64,000 nt of DNA, from assembly GCA_044349305.1 (NCBI GenBank), contig JBIKRF010000003.1, positions 1 through 64,000 on the forward strand, written 5' to 3'. This document shows, in pieces, positions 24,555 to 33,402 of this stretch. The notes beneath the pieces were generated by a model that saw nothing but the letters and a program-made list of their open reading frames with translations, had not been told where the DNA came from and ran no database searches. Both the position numbers and the translations under genes were made by a program. Positions within the stretch are counted from its first letter, which is position 1. Each line of letters starts with the position of its first letter. The stretch comes from CAIZGX01 sp044349305. GTDB lineage: Bacteria; Bacteroidota; Bacteroidia; Flavobacteriales_D; Sanyastnellaceae.

Positions 24555-27500
24555 TTAATTCTGATTCAGATTAATGCTTAATCCTAATCCTCTTAATTCA
24601 TGCAACAATACATTGAACGATTCAGGAATACCTGGCTGTGGCATGGCATCTCCTTTAACAATCGCTTCGTATGTCTTCGCTCTTCCGATTACATCGTCAG
24701 ATTTAACGGTAAGAATTTCTTGAAGGATATTGGCAGCACCGTATGCTTCCAATGCCCATACTTCCATCTCCCCGAAACGTTGACCTCCGAATTGTGCTTT
24801 ACCACCCAATGGTTGTTGTGTAATCAACGAGTATGGTCCGATTGAACGCGCGTGCATCTTATCGTCTACCATGTGGCTCAGTTTGATCATGTAAATCACA
24901 CCTACAGTAGCTTGTTGTTCGAAACGAACACCAGTACCACCATCGTACAAGTAAGTTACTCCAAAGCGTGGAACACCTGCAGCGTCTGTTTGATTAATGA
25001 TATCATCCATAGATGCACCATCGAAAATAGGCGTTGCGAAAGATTGTCCGGTTTTTTGACCAGCCCATCCTAAGATGGTTTCGTAAATCTGACCTAAGTT
25101 CATACGTGATGGTACCCCTAGTGGGTTCAACACGATATCCACTGTAGTTCCATCTTCCAAGAATGGCATGTCCTCATCGCGAACGATACGTGCAACAATA
25201 CCCTTGTTACCGTGACGACCAGCCATCTTATCACCCACACGTAATTTACGTTTTTGAGCAATATAAACTTTAGCCAACTTCACGATACCTGCTGGTAGTT
25301 CATCTCCAACAGTTAATTGGAATTTCATACGCTTGTATGAACCCAACAATTCGTTGTGCTTCAAGTTGAAGTTGTGAACGCAACGACGAATAAGTGAATT
25401 CACTTTTTCATCTTTCGTCCAAGACTCTGTATTTACAACACTGTAATCAATTGCAGAAAGAACTTTAGCATTGAACTTCGTTCCTTTTTTGATTTGCTCT
25501 TCTTTGAAGTAGTTGAATACACCTTGACAAGGAAGATCTTTAACGATAGCTAAAATCTTGTCAACAAGAATCTTTTTCAATTCACCGTTGTCCTTATCGT
25601 GGTCTTTGTCTAATGCTTCAAGAACTGCTTTATCTGCACTGTTCTTTGTTTTCTTTTCTTTAACCGTTCTGCTGAACAATTTCTTTCCAATTACAACACC
25701 TGTTGCACTTGGTGGAACTTTCAACGAAGCGTCTTTCACATCACCAGCGCGCTCACCGAAGATTGCACGAAGAAGTTTTTCTTCTGGAGTTGGATCAGTT
25801 TCTCCTTTTGGAGTGATTTTACCAATAAGAATATCTCCTTCTTTAACCTCAGCACCTACGCGAATGATACCGTTTTCATCAAGATCACGTGTAGCTTCTT
25901 CGCTTACGTTTGGAATGTCTGAAGTCAATTCTTCAACACCACGCTTTGTATCACGCACTTCAGTGGTGTACTCATCGATGTGAATAGAAGTGAACCAGTC
26001 ATCACGAACTACACGCTCAGAAATAACGATAGCATCCTCGAAGTTGTAACCTTTCCAAGGCATGAATGCCACTTTCAAGTTACGACCTAAAGCAAGTTCG
26101 CCTTTACGTGTAGCGTATCCTTCAACCAAAATTTGTCCAAGAGTAACTTTGTCTCCTTTCTTCACCATAGGGCGAAGGTTGATACACATACTTTGATTGG
26201 TCTTTCCGAATTTGCGAACGTTGTAAGACTTCGTAGCGCTGTCGAAACTAACCAACTCATCGTCTTCGTTTCTCTTGTATTTGATACGAATTTCTTCGCT
26301 ATCTACATATTCAATCACACCATCACCTTCTGCGGTAAGAAGAACACGAGAGTCTTTAGCAACGTATGCTTCCAATCCAGTTCCAACGATAGGAGCTTCT
26401 GGACGAAGAAGTGGTACGGCTTGACGCATCATGTTCGATCCCATCAACGCACGGTTAGCATCATCGTGTTCCAAGAAAGGAATAAGTGACGCCGCGATAG
26501 AAGCGATTTGGTTTGGAGCAACGTCCATGTATGCAACAGCAGCTGGAGCGATTACCGGGAAGTCACCTTCCAGGCGTGCTTTCACTTTTGTTCCAAGGAA
26601 CTTACCAGAATCGTCGATGTCTGCAATCGCTTGTGCAATTACTTTAGAGTCTTCGTCTTCAGCAGTAAGGTAAGTTACTCCGTTGTTGTTCATTGAAACT
26701 TTTCCATTTTCAACCTTTCGGTAAGGAGTTTCTATGAAACCTAGTTTGTTAATTTTAGCATAAACGCAAAGAGAAGAAATCAAACCAATGTTTGGTCCTT
26801 CTGGAGTTTCAATTGTACACAAACGACCGTAGTGGGTGTAGTGTACGTCACGAACCTCGAAACCTGCACGCTCACGAGAAAGTCCACCAGGACCAAGTGC
26901 CGACATACGGCGCTTGTGGGTAACTTCGGAAAGTGGGTTTGTTTGATCCATGAACTGAGAAAGCTGGTTGGTTCCAAAGAACGAGTTGATAACCGAGCTT
27001 AATGTTTTTGCGTTAATCAAGTCAATAGGAGTGAAGACCTCGTTATCACGAACGTTCATACGCTCACGAATGGTACGAGCCATACGAGTCAAACCTACAG
27101 CGAATTGATTGTATAGTTGTTCACCAACTGTACGAACACGACGGTTTGACAAGTGGTCAATATCATCAACGTCTGCCTTCGAGTTAACCAACTCGATTAA
27201 GTAACGAATAATGCTTAATATATCTTCTTTCGTTAATGTACGTTGATCAAGAGACATGTTCAATCCCAACTTGCGGTTGATACGAAAACGTCCTACTTCA
27301 CCAAGGTCATAACGTTGTTCAGAGAAGAACAATTTGTCGATTACGCCACGAGCTGTTTCCAAATCTGGTGGTTCAGCGTTACGCAATTGACGGTAGATGT
27401 ATTCAACCGCTTCTTTTTCAGAGTTGGTTGTATCTTTTTGAAGTGTGTTGTGAATCAGAGTGAAGTCAGCAGCATTCGATTCTTCTTTGTGAAGAACGAT

Positions 27501-28379
27501 TACTTTCGTACCGCTTTCAACAATGATATCGATGTGTGCATCTTCAAGAACAACGTCACGATCTAAGATCAATTCGTTACGCTCGATAGAAACTACTTCA
27601 GAAGTGTCTTCATCCACAAAGTCTTCGATCCAAACTTTCAACACACGTGCTGCTAGTTTACGACCTACTACTTTTTTCAATCCAGCTTTAGAAACTTTCA
27701 CTTCTTCAGCAAGGTTGAATATTTCAAGGATTTCACGATCGCTTTCAAATCCGATAGCACGAAGTAGGGTAGTTACAGGTAACTTCTTCTTGCGATCGAT
27801 GTATGCGTACATGGCATTGTTGATATCTGTCGCGAATTCAATCCAAGAACCCTTGAATGGAATGATACGAGCAGAGTACAATTTAGTGCCATTCGCGTGA
27901 CGAGATTGACCGAAGAACACACCAGGTGAACGGTGCAATTGAGAAACAATTACACGTTCAGCACCATTGATTACGAATGAACCTTGTGGTGTCATGTAAG
28001 GAATAGTACCCAAGTATACGTCTTGCACGATAGTTTCGAAATCTTCGTGCTCCGGATCAGTACAATAAAGTTTTAATTTTGCTTTAAGAGGAACGCTGTA
28101 TGTTAGTCCGCGTTCGATACACTCTTCTATGGTATATCTCGGAGGGTCGATAAAGTAATCTAGGAACTCCAACACGAACTGGTTGCGCGTGTCTGTAATA
28201 GGGAAGTTCTCAGAGAAAACTTTAAAAAGACCTTCTGATACTCGGTTTTCAGGATTGGTTTCGAGTTGAAAGAACTCTTTAAACGAGGCTAGCTGAATTT
28301 CTAGGAAATCAGGATACTCGTAAAAATTTTTGGTTGAGGAGTAATTAACTCGCTCAGTTAGTTTCTTTAGCGTTGCCAA
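24555..28379 (-). CDS. rpoB: DNA-directed RNA polymerase subunit beta
   Basis: This 1274-residue protein has the canonical fork and rifampicin-pocket regions: FFGTNQLSQFMDQTNPLSEVTHKRR and GPGGLSRERAGFEVRDVH, and IETPEGPNIGLI. The rifampicin pocket reads as wild type (DQTNPLSEVTHKRRMSALGPGG). Near the C-terminus KAQFGGQRFGEMEVWALEAYGA is seen. It pairs with RpoC downstream. Its 5' neighbour is rplL, with a terminator-like hairpin in the 124-bp gap, giving the usual site for tuning RNA polymerase versus ribosomal protein levels. Confidence 0.99.
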   Translation of the reverse strand: MATLKKLTERVNYSSTKNFYEYPDFLEIQLASFKEFFQLETNPENRVSEGLFKVFSENFPITDTRNQFVLEFLDYFIDPPRYTIEECIERGLTYSVPLKAKLKLYCTDPEHEDFETIVQDVYLGTIPYMTPQGSFVINGAERVIVSQLHRSPGVFFGQSRHANGTKLYSARIIPFKGSWIEFATDINNAMYAYIDRKKKLPVTTLLRAIGFESDREILEIFNLAEEVKVSKAGLKKVVGRKLAARVLKVWIEDFVDEDTSEVVSIERNELILDRDVVLEDAHIDIIVESGTKVIVLHKEESNAADFTLIHNTLQKDTTNSEKEAVEYIYRQLRNAEPPDLETARGVIDKLFFSEQRYDLGEVGRFRINRKLGLNMSLDQRTLTKEDILSIIRYLIELVNSKADVDDIDHLSNRRVRTVGEQLYNQFAVGLTRMARTIRERMNVRDNEVFTPIDLINAKTLSSVINSFFGTNQLSQFMDQTNPLSEVTHKRRMSALGPGGLSRERAGFEVRDVHYTHYGRLCTIETPEGPNIGLISSLCVYAKINKLGFIETPYRKVENGKVSMNNNGVTYLTAEDEDSKVIAQAIADIDDSGKFLGTKVKARLEGDFPVIAPAAVAYMDVAPNQIASIAASLIPFLEHDDANRALMGSNMMRQAVPLLRPEAPIVGTGLEAYVAKDSRVLLTAEGDGVIEYVDSEEIRIKYKRNEDDELVSFDSATKSYNVRKFGKTNQSMCINLRPMVKKGDKVTLGQILVEGYATRKGELALGRNLKVAFMPWKGYNFEDAIVISERVVRDDWFTSIHIDEYTTEVRDTKRGVEELTSDIPNVSEEATRDLDENGIIRVGAEVKEGDILIGKITPKGETDPTPEEKLLRAIFGERAGDVKDASLKVPPSATGVVIGKKLFSRTVKEKKTKNSADKAVLEALDKDHDKDNGELKKILVDKILAIVKDLPCQGVFNYFKEEQIKKGTKFNAKVLSAIDYSVVNTESWTKDEKVNSLIRRCVHNFNLKHNELLGSYKRMKFQLTVGDELPAGIVKLAKVYIAQKRKLRVGDKMAGRHGNKGIVARIVRDEDMPFLEDGTTVDIVLNPLGVPSRMNLGQIYETILGWAGQKTGQSFATPIFDGASMDDIINQTDAAGVPRFGVTYLYDGGTGVRFEQQATVGVIYMIKLSHMVDDKMHARSIGPYSLITQQPLGGKAQFGGQRFGEMEVWALEAYGAANILQEILTVKSDDVIGRAKTYEAIVKGDAMPQPGIPESFNVLLHELRGLGLSINLNQN

Positions 28380-28451
28380 AGTGTTTCGTTTTAAAGGTTA
28401 TAAATCCTATGCACAAAAACTGACGGGCTATTCCGTCATGAAATAAAAACA

Positions 28452-28484
28452 AGTTTAGGCCCACCCGAAGGTAAGGCCTAAACT
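28452..28484 (-). terminator. Attenuator-like hairpin between rplL and rpoB
   Basis: On the minus-strand transcript AGTTTAGGCC pairs perfectly with GGCCTAAACT, enclosing a small ACC-TTCG-GGT inner hairpin, followed by TGTTTTTATTT. It has the form of a rho-independent terminator but lies inside the operon, so partial termination (attenuation), as known at this position in E. coli, is likely. A second small dyad TGACGG/CCGTCA lies at 28421-28438. Confidence 0.7.
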
Positions 28485-28503
28485 GAGGTTCAATGTCGTA
28501 ATC

Positions 28504-28875
28504 TTACTTGATTTCAACTTTTGCTCCTGCTTCTTCAAGTTGTGTTTTCAAGCCGTTTGCTTCGTCTTTAGAAACACCTTCTTTCAAAGGAGATGGAGCT
28601 TTGTCTACTACATCTTTAGCTTCTTTCAAGCCAAGACCAGTAAGATCTTTCACTAATTTAACTATTGCTAATTTGTTTGGACCTGCCTCTGCAAGAATAA
28701 CATCGAAAGATGTTTGCTCTTCTGCAGCTGCAGCACCAGCGCCAGGACCAGCCATAACAACTGCCGCAGCAGCTGGCTCAATTCCATAATCGTCTTTTAA
28801 AATGGTAGCTAATTCGTTAACTTCCTTAACGGTAAGATTAACGAGGCCTTCAGCCATTGCTTTCAAATCTGCCAT
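28504..28875 (-). CDS. rplL: 50S ribosomal protein L7/L12
   Basis: This 123-residue acidic protein has the N-terminal dimerisation region (LVNLTVKEVNELATIL), an Ala/Gly-rich hinge (residues about 35-55) and the C-terminal domain that contacts translational GTPases (LTGLGLKEAKDVVDKAP, then KEGVSKDEANGLKTQLEEAG). It forms the flexible ribosomal stalk with L10, encoded 40 bases upstream. The length is standard. Confidence 0.98.
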   Translation of the reverse strand: MADLKAMAEGLVNLTVKEVNELATILKDDYGIEPAAAAVVMAGPGAGAAAAEEQTSFDVILAEAGPNKLAIVKLVKDLTGLGLKEAKDVVDKAPSPLKEGVSKDEANGLKTQLEEAGAKVEIK

Positions 28876-28915
28876 TGTATTTGATATTAATCGTTTCTAT
28901 TAAAATTGGAACATA

Positions 28916-29428
28916 TTAGGCGCTATGTTCCTCTTGCGCTTCTTGTTTTTCAGCATGGTTCAAAAGTGCAGAAATAACGTTGCGTGCAGGAGACTGCAAC
29001 AATCCGATGATTTCGCCAATCATCTCTTCTTTGCTCTTCAGAGCAACAAGAGTGTCTAACTGATCATCTCCAACGTATACGTCTTCACGAATAAGCGCAC
29101 CTTTAAGGGCAGGCTTATTTGTACCTTTTCTGAAATCCTTAATCAAACGAGCTGGAACGTTTGCAACTTCTGCAATCATTACCGCTGTATTGCCTTTCAG
29201 CACAGGGTATAGACCAGAGAAGTCTGTTCCTTCAACACGCTCCATCGCTTTCTTCAACAAGGTGTTTTTCACCACGCGCATTTGCACGTTTAGTTTGAAG
29301 CATTCGCGACGAAGATTGCTGGTTGCCTCGGCGTTTAAGGAAACCGTGTCAGTGATATACAAAATGGGAGCATTGCTCAACATTTCCACTAACTCGGCGA
29401 TTTCTGTGTTCTTTTGTTCTTTGTTCAT
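28916..29428 (-). CDS. rplJ: 50S ribosomal protein L10
   Basis: This is a 170-residue protein. I took ATG 29428 (MNKEQKNTEIAELVEML) rather than one three codons upstream. It is recognisable by the central VVKNTLLKKAMERV segment and the C-terminal helix that carries the L7/L12 dimers. The gap to rplA upstream is only 29 bases, which is too short for the large L10 autoregulatory leader found in many other bacteria, so control of this part of the operon is probably exerted elsewhere. Confidence 0.97.
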   Translation of the reverse strand: MNKEQKNTEIAELVEMLSNAPILYITDTVSLNAEATSNLRRECFKLNVQMRVVKNTLLKKAMERVEGTDFSGLYPVLKGNTAVMIAEVANVPARLIKDFRKGTNKPALKGALIREDVYVGDDQLDTLVALKSKEEMIGEIIGLLQSPARNVISALLNHAEKQEAQEEHSA

Positions 29429-29457
29429 AAAGTACAATCCTCCGATTTAACCAGCGA

Positions 29458-30150
29458 TTAGCTCACTGATTTGGTTTCAACTTGAACACTTGGACTCATG
29501 GTTGAAGAAACATAGATGCTCTTCATATAAGTTCCTTTTGCAGCAGAAGGCTTTAATTTCACCAAAGTAGAAATTAATTCACTCGCATTTTCAGCCAATT
29601 GGGTAGCGTCGAAAGACACACGACCAATACTTGCATGAACGATACCAGCCTTATCAACTTTAAAGTCGATATTACCAGCCTTCTTTTCTGTAACAGCTTT
29701 TCCAACATCCATCGTAACTGTACCGGTTTTTGGGTTAGGCATTAATCCTCGTGGTCCGAGAATTCTACCTAAAGCACCAACCTGTCCCATTACGCTAGGT
29801 GTGGTAATAATAACGTCAACGTCGGTCCATCCGCCCTTAATCTTGTCGATGTATTCCGTTAATCCTACGTGGTCTGCGCCTGCTGCTTTAGCCTCTGCTT
29901 CCTTGTCAGGAGTACAAAGTACTAAAACGCGAACGTCTTTACCAGTTCCGTGAGGAAGTGATACAGTTCCACGAACCATTTGGTTGGATTTTTTCGGGTC
30001 TACTCCGAGGCGAACGGCAAGATCCACAGACGCGTCAAACTTTGTGCTTGTAATTTTCTTAACAAGCGACGCTGCTTCGGGCAACGAGTACGTTTTTGTG
30101 TTATCGTACTGTGCCACTGCGGCTTTCATTTTTTTGCTGAGGGTTCCCAT
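29458..30150 (-). CDS. rplA: 50S ribosomal protein L1
   Basis: This 230-residue protein is standard for the family. Diagnostic stretches are GRILGPRGLMPNPKTGTVT and NIDFKVDKAGIVHASIGRVSF. L1 binds 23S rRNA at the E-site stalk and, in many bacteria, the leader of its own rplK-rplA mRNA. It is 17 bases downstream of rplK. Confidence 0.98.
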   Translation of the reverse strand: MGTLSKKMKAAVAQYDNTKTYSLPEAASLVKKITSTKFDASVDLAVRLGVDPKKSNQMVRGTVSLPHGTGKDVRVLVLCTPDKEAEAKAAGADHVGLTEYIDKIKGGWTDVDVIITTPSVMGQVGALGRILGPRGLMPNPKTGTVTMDVGKAVTEKKAGNIDFKVDKAGIVHASIGRVSFDATQLAENASELISTLVKLKPSAAKGTYMKSIYVSSTMSPSVQVETKSVS

Positions 30151-30167
30151 TGCTTAATTACCTCTGA

Positions 30168-30605
30168 TTAAAAAGGGCGTTCACCGGTTACTTGTATACC
30201 TAGACTACGTGCTGTACCAGCTACCATTTTCATGGCAGACTCAACGGTAAAACAGTTTAAGTCAGGCATTTTATCTTCTGCAATAGCTTTAACTTGTTCC
30301 CAAGTTACGCTACCCACTTTCTGACGGTTAGGTTCTGCAGCACCTTGCTTAGCTTTGGCGGCATCTAACAGTTGAACAGCGGCAGGAGCAGTCTTAATTA
30401 CAAAGTCGAAGGATTTATCCTTGTACACAGTAATTAACACAGGGCACACTTTACCAGCTTTATCTTGGGTTCTAGCATTGAATTGCTTACAGAACTCCAT
30501 GATGTTTACACCTTTAGAACCTAATGCAGGTCCTACTGGTGGTGCAGGGTTAGCGGCGCCTCCTTTGATTTGCAGCTTTACAAAACCAGCTACTTCTTTC
30601 GCCAT
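30168..30605 (-). CDS. rplK: 50S ribosomal protein L11
   Basis: This 145-residue protein has the N-terminal KLQIKGGAANPAPPVGPALG motif with the proline-rich segment targeted by thiopeptides, and the C-terminal rRNA-binding domain (MPDLNCFTVESAMKMVAGTA). It forms the GTPase-associated centre. A structured leader, possibly an L1-binding site, precedes it. Confidence 0.98.
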   Translation of the reverse strand: MAKEVAGFVKLQIKGGAANPAPPVGPALGSKGVNIMEFCKQFNARTQDKAGKVCPVLITVYKDKSFDFVIKTAPAAVQLLDAAKAKQGAAEPNRQKVGSVTWEQVKAIAEDKMPDLNCFTVESAMKMVAGTARSLGIQVTGERPF

Positions 30606-30631
30606 ATTACTTATTTTATTTATTTTGTTTC

Positions 30632-30681
30632 GGTGCTTAACGGGAAGCGAAGCGTAACCTTATAAGATTACGTTAAACACC
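30632..30681 (-). promoter_or_regulatory. Structured leader before rplK, candidate L1 autoregulatory site
   Basis: In the minus-strand RNA, GGTGTTTAACG pairs with CGTTAAGCACC (11 pairs, one G-U) and encloses a smaller stem built from GTAATC and GGTTAC plus a GCTTCGC hairpin. It sits 27 bases before the rplK start, where the L1 translational control site lies in many bacteria. The fold is read by eye; the ligand is inferred. Confidence 0.45.
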
Positions 30682-30691
30682 AAAAGCGCGT

Positions 30692-31240
30692 TTATTCTTT
30701 TTCTACTTGCATATAGCTCAACTCCACAGGAGTCTTGCGTCCAAAAATCTTAACACTAACAGTTAATTTCTTCTTGTCTTCGTTAATCTCTTCCACAATA
30801 GCACTGAAGTTGTTGAACGGTCCGTCGATAACTTTCACGTTCTCTCCAACTACAAATGGAATGTTTAACTCTTCACCAGTTTCTGCTAACTCGTCTACTT
30901 TACCTAAGATACGATTCACCTCAGATAAACGAAGTGCGATTGGCTCACCTCTCTTCTCAGCACCTAAGAATCCGATCACGTTTGTAACGTTGCGAATAAT
31001 GTGAGGTACTTCTCCGATTAGATTGGCTTCTATTAAGACATAACCCGGAAGGTAGCTACGCTCTTTGCTCACTTTCTTTCCATTGCGGATTTGGAAAACT
31101 TTCTCGGTAGGAATAAGAACTTGACTTACGTAATCTTGAAGACCACGGGCTTTTATTTCGCTCTCAATAAATTCCTTTACCTTTTTTTCCTTCCCGCTAA
31201 TGGCGCGAACCACGTACCACTTTTTTTCAATGTCGCTCAT
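30692..31240 (-). CDS. nusG: Transcription termination/antitermination factor NusG
   Basis: This is a 182-residue protein: NGN domain (KKWYVVRAISGKEKKVKEFI, then LPGYVLIEANL) and a C-terminal KOW domain (VGENVKVIDGPFNNFSAIVEEI). NusG bridges RNA polymerase to Rho or the ribosome. It lies 17 bases downstream of secE, the standard order. Confidence 0.98.
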   Translation of the reverse strand: MSDIEKKWYVVRAISGKEKKVKEFIESEIKARGLQDYVSQVLIPTEKVFQIRNGKKVSKERSYLPGYVLIEANLIGEVPHIIRNVTNVIGFLGAEKRGEPIALRLSEVNRILGKVDELAETGEELNIPFVVGENVKVIDGPFNNFSAIVEEINEDKKKLTVSVKIFGRKTPVELSYMQVEKE

Positions 31241-31257
31241 TATTCCGAGTTGTTAAG

Positions 31258-31455
31258 TTAGGCAATAAAATCATAAATCATCTTAATGATACCCTTACCG
31301 AAGGCAAAGTCCATTAAGAAAATCAAAGCTCCCAATACAAGAATTGAAATGAATGTAAGAACTGTGCTTTCTTGTAATTCCTTCCAAGTAGGCCAAGTTA
31401 CTTTGTTCATCAACTCATCGTATGATTCCTTCAAATATGTGATAATTGCTGCCAT
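31258..31455 (-). CDS. secE: Preprotein translocase subunit SecE
   Basis: This is a 65-residue, single-span SecE. I used ATG 31455 (MAAIITYLKESYDELMNKV). The longer reading frame to 31500 would run into the tRNA-Trp gene. The amphipathic helix ends in the conserved KVTWPTWKELQEST, followed by one membrane helix (VLTFISILVLGALIFLMDFA). It stabilises SecY in the translocon. Confidence 0.95.
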   Translation of the reverse strand: MAAIITYLKESYDELMNKVTWPTWKELQESTVLTFISILVLGALIFLMDFAFGKGIIKMIYDFIA

Positions 31456-31470
31456 AACTTTTAATTTTCG

Positions 31471-31541
31471 CACGGGCGCCTGGACTCGAACCAAGATCAA
31501 CGGTTTTGGAGACCGCTATTCTACCATTGAACTACGCCCGT
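31471..31541 (-). tRNA. tRNA-Trp (CCA anticodon)
   Basis: The cloverleaf can be drawn by hand: acceptor ACGGGCG/CGCCCGT with a G discriminator, anticodon loop CTCCAAA, and T-loop GGTTCGAGTCC. No CCA is encoded. It lies between tuf and secE, as in many bacteria. Confidence 0.95.
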
Positions 31542-31565
31542 AAGGTTGTTTCTATAAATGTCAAA

Positions 31566-31602
31566 AGTGAAGACAGAAACTTATGCAGTTTCCGTCTTCA
31601 CT
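31566..31602 (-). terminator. Hairpin between tuf and tRNA-Trp (partial terminator)
   Basis: A 16-pair stem with one G-U pair (arms AGTGAAGACGGAAACT and AGTTTCTGTCTTCACT on the minus strand) is followed by TTTTGACATTT. Placed inside the superoperon, it may lower transcription of secE and downstream genes relative to tuf, or serve tRNA processing. Confidence 0.6.
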
Positions 31603-31616
31603 ATGTGTAGTAAAAA

Positions 31617-32804
31617 TTACTTAATGATATCAGTTACTTGTCCAGCACCAACGGTACGGCCACCTTCGCGGATAGCGAAGCGAAGACCTTTGTCCATTGC
31701 GATAGGAGCAATTAACTTAACTGTGATAGATACGTTATCTCCAGGAAGTACCATTTCGCGACCAGCATCTAGAGAAATCTCTCCAGTTACGTCAGTTGTA
31801 CGGAAGTAGAACTGTGGACGGTATTTGTTATGGAATGGAGTGTGACGTCCACCTTCTTCTTTCTTCAATACGTAGATCTCAGCTTTGAATTCAGTGTGAG
31901 GGTTGATTGAACCAGGAGCACAGATAACCATACCACGACGGATATCGCTCTTTTCAATACCACGTAACAACAAACCAACGTTGTCACCAGCTTCTCCACG
32001 ATCTAAGATCTTACGGAACATCTCAACTCCAGTACAAACTGACTTCAATTTTTCTTCATTGAAACCAATGATATCAACCTCGTTTCCTGTGTTGATTACA
32101 CCGCGCTCGATACGTCCAGTTGCAACAGTACCACGACCAGTGATCGTAAATACGTCTTCAACTGACATCAAGAATGGTTTCTCAGTTTCACGAGGAGGAA
32201 TTGGAATCCATGAGTCAACTGCAGCCATTAATTCTAATACTGTAGCAACCCATTTTGGATCTCCGTTCAATGCACCCAAAGCAGAACCTTGGATAACAGG
32301 AGTGTTGTCTCCATCGTATTCGTAGAATGAAAGTAATTCACGAATTTCCATTTCAACTAACTCTAACAATTCTGGATCATCTACCATGTCAACTTTGTTC
32401 ATGAAAACCACGATACGTGGAACACCAACTTGACGACCTAATAGGATGTGCTCACGAGTTTGTGGCATTGGACCATCTGTAGCTGCAACAACTAAGATAG
32501 CACCGTCCATTTGTGCAGCACCAGTAACCATGTTCTTAACGTAGTCAGCGTGACCTGGACAGTCAACGTGAGCGTAGTGACGGTTTTCTGTAGCGTACTC
32601 AACGTGCGCAGTGTTAATAGTGATACCACGCTCTTTTTCTTCAGGAGCGTTGTCAATAGAAGCGAAGTCACGCTTCTCTGCTAAACCCGCACCAGCCAAT
32701 ACGTTAGTGATGGCAGCGGTTAACGTAGTTTTACCGTGGTCTACGTGACCAATAGTTCCAATGTTCACGTGGGGTTTGGAACGGTCAAATGCTTCTTTAG
32801 CCAT
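31617..32804 (-). CDS. tuf: Translation elongation factor Tu
   Basis: This 395-residue GTPase has P-loop GHVDHGKTT (residues 18-26), DCPGHADY (G3), NKVD (G4) and the later RTVGAGQVTDIIK C-terminus. It delivers aminoacyl-tRNA to the ribosome. It is preceded on the same transcript by four tRNA genes, so one promoter supplies both tRNA and its carrier protein. Codon use looks strongly biased, as expected for a highly expressed gene. Confidence 0.99.
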   Translation of the reverse strand: MAKEAFDRSKPHVNIGTIGHVDHGKTTLTAAITNVLAGAGLAEKRDFASIDNAPEEKERGITINTAHVEYATENRHYAHVDCPGHADYVKNMVTGAAQMDGAILVVAATDGPMPQTREHILLGRQVGVPRIVVFMNKVDMVDDPELLELVEMEIRELLSFYEYDGDNTPVIQGSALGALNGDPKWVATVLELMAAVDSWIPIPPRETEKPFLMSVEDVFTITGRGTVATGRIERGVINTGNEVDIIGFNEEKLKSVCTGVEMFRKILDRGEAGDNVGLLLRGIEKSDIRRGMVICAPGSINPHTEFKAEIYVLKKEEGGRHTPFHNKYRPQFYFRTTDVTGEISLDAGREMVLPGDNVSITVKLIAPIAMDKGLRFAIREGGRTVGAGQVTDIIK

Positions 32805-32924
32805 TGGTTTGTTTTTTTTGTTGTTTTTTTATTGCTTTATTAAATAGCCTTTCTTATTTGTTCAATTGCAAGACTTAAATCACTTAGCACGTTTACGCTA
32901 AAATCTTCTTAAACTACTCTGTAG

Positions 32925-32996
<72 letters not shown>

Positions 32997-33010
32997 TGAT
33001 GGGGAAGTAG

Positions 33011-33083
33011 AGCGGGAGACGAGGCTCGAACTCGCGACATTTAGCTTGGAAGGCTAATGCTCTACCAACTGAGCTACTCCCGC
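33011..33083 (-). tRNA. tRNA-Gly (TCC anticodon)
   Basis: Acceptor GCGGGAG/CTCCCGC, anticodon stem TTAGC/GCTAA with loop CTTCCAA, T-loop AGTTCGAGCCT. It lies 14 bases from tRNA-Thr(GGT). Confidence 0.95.
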
Positions 33084-33127
33084 TTTTAAGTGACCGACAG
33101 TCATTCCACCCTATTAGCCGCAAAGAG

Positions 33128-33210
33128 TGGGGAGAACAGGATTCGAACCTGTGAAGGTGTACACCAACAGATTTACAGTCTGTCCTCGTTGGCCGCTTGA
33201 GTATCTCCCC
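33128..33210 (-). tRNA. tRNA-Tyr (GTA anticodon)
   Basis: This is an 83-base class II tRNA with a long variable arm. Acceptor GGGGAGA/TCTCCCC, anticodon stem ACAGA/TCTGT with loop CTGTAAA. Confidence 0.95.
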
Positions 33211-33215
33211 TTTGG

Positions 33216-33289
33216 AGCCGGTGGAGGGATTCGAACCCCCGACCAGCTGATTACAAATCAGCTGCTCTGGCCAGCTGAGCTACACCGGC
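33216..33289 (-). tRNA. tRNA-Thr (TGT anticodon)
   Basis: Acceptor GCCGGTG/CACCGGC, anticodon stem GCTGA/TCAGC with loop TTTGTAA. It is the first gene of the superoperon, about 60 bases from the promoter. The order Thr-Tyr-Gly-Thr-tuf matches the E. coli tufB operon. Confidence 0.95.
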
Positions 33290-33328
33290 GTAAAAACGTT
33301 TTTAGTGATTCAAAGAACTACAACAAAA

Positions 33329-33354
33329 CACCCCTAATCCGTAAATTAGGGGTG
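33329..33354 (-). terminator. Hairpin after hpf, at the start of the tRNA-tuf transcript
   Basis: A perfect 10-pair stem (CACCCCTAAT with ATTAGGGGTG) is followed on the minus strand by TTTTGTTG. It can terminate the hpf transcript, but it also lies immediately downstream of the minus-7 element of the tRNA-tuf promoter. Confidence 0.65.
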
Positions 33355-33385
33355 CAAATGTAGTTATTATTTTTACATATCCAAA
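33355..33385 (-). promoter_or_regulatory. Promoter of the tRNA-tuf-rpl-rpo superoperon
   Basis: On the minus strand TTTG (33385-33382), a 19-base spacer and TACATTTG (33362-33355) match the Bacteroidota consensus TTTG-N19-TAnnTTTG exactly. It is the only good match upstream of the tRNA cluster. Confidence 0.7.
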
Positions 33386-33402
33386 CTCTAATGCAATTTT
33401 TT

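Noticed and set aside
20938..28789. Many plus-strand ORFs of 60-140 codons opposite rpoC, rpoB and rplL
   Set aside because: They are shadows of strongly conserved coding sequence and lack start-site or family support.
29429..29457. L10 ribosomal leader before rplJ
   Set aside because: The 29-base gap is too short for that structure.
31456..31500. N-terminal extension of SecE
   Set aside because: It runs into the tRNA-Trp gene; SecE homologues begin at the internal Met.
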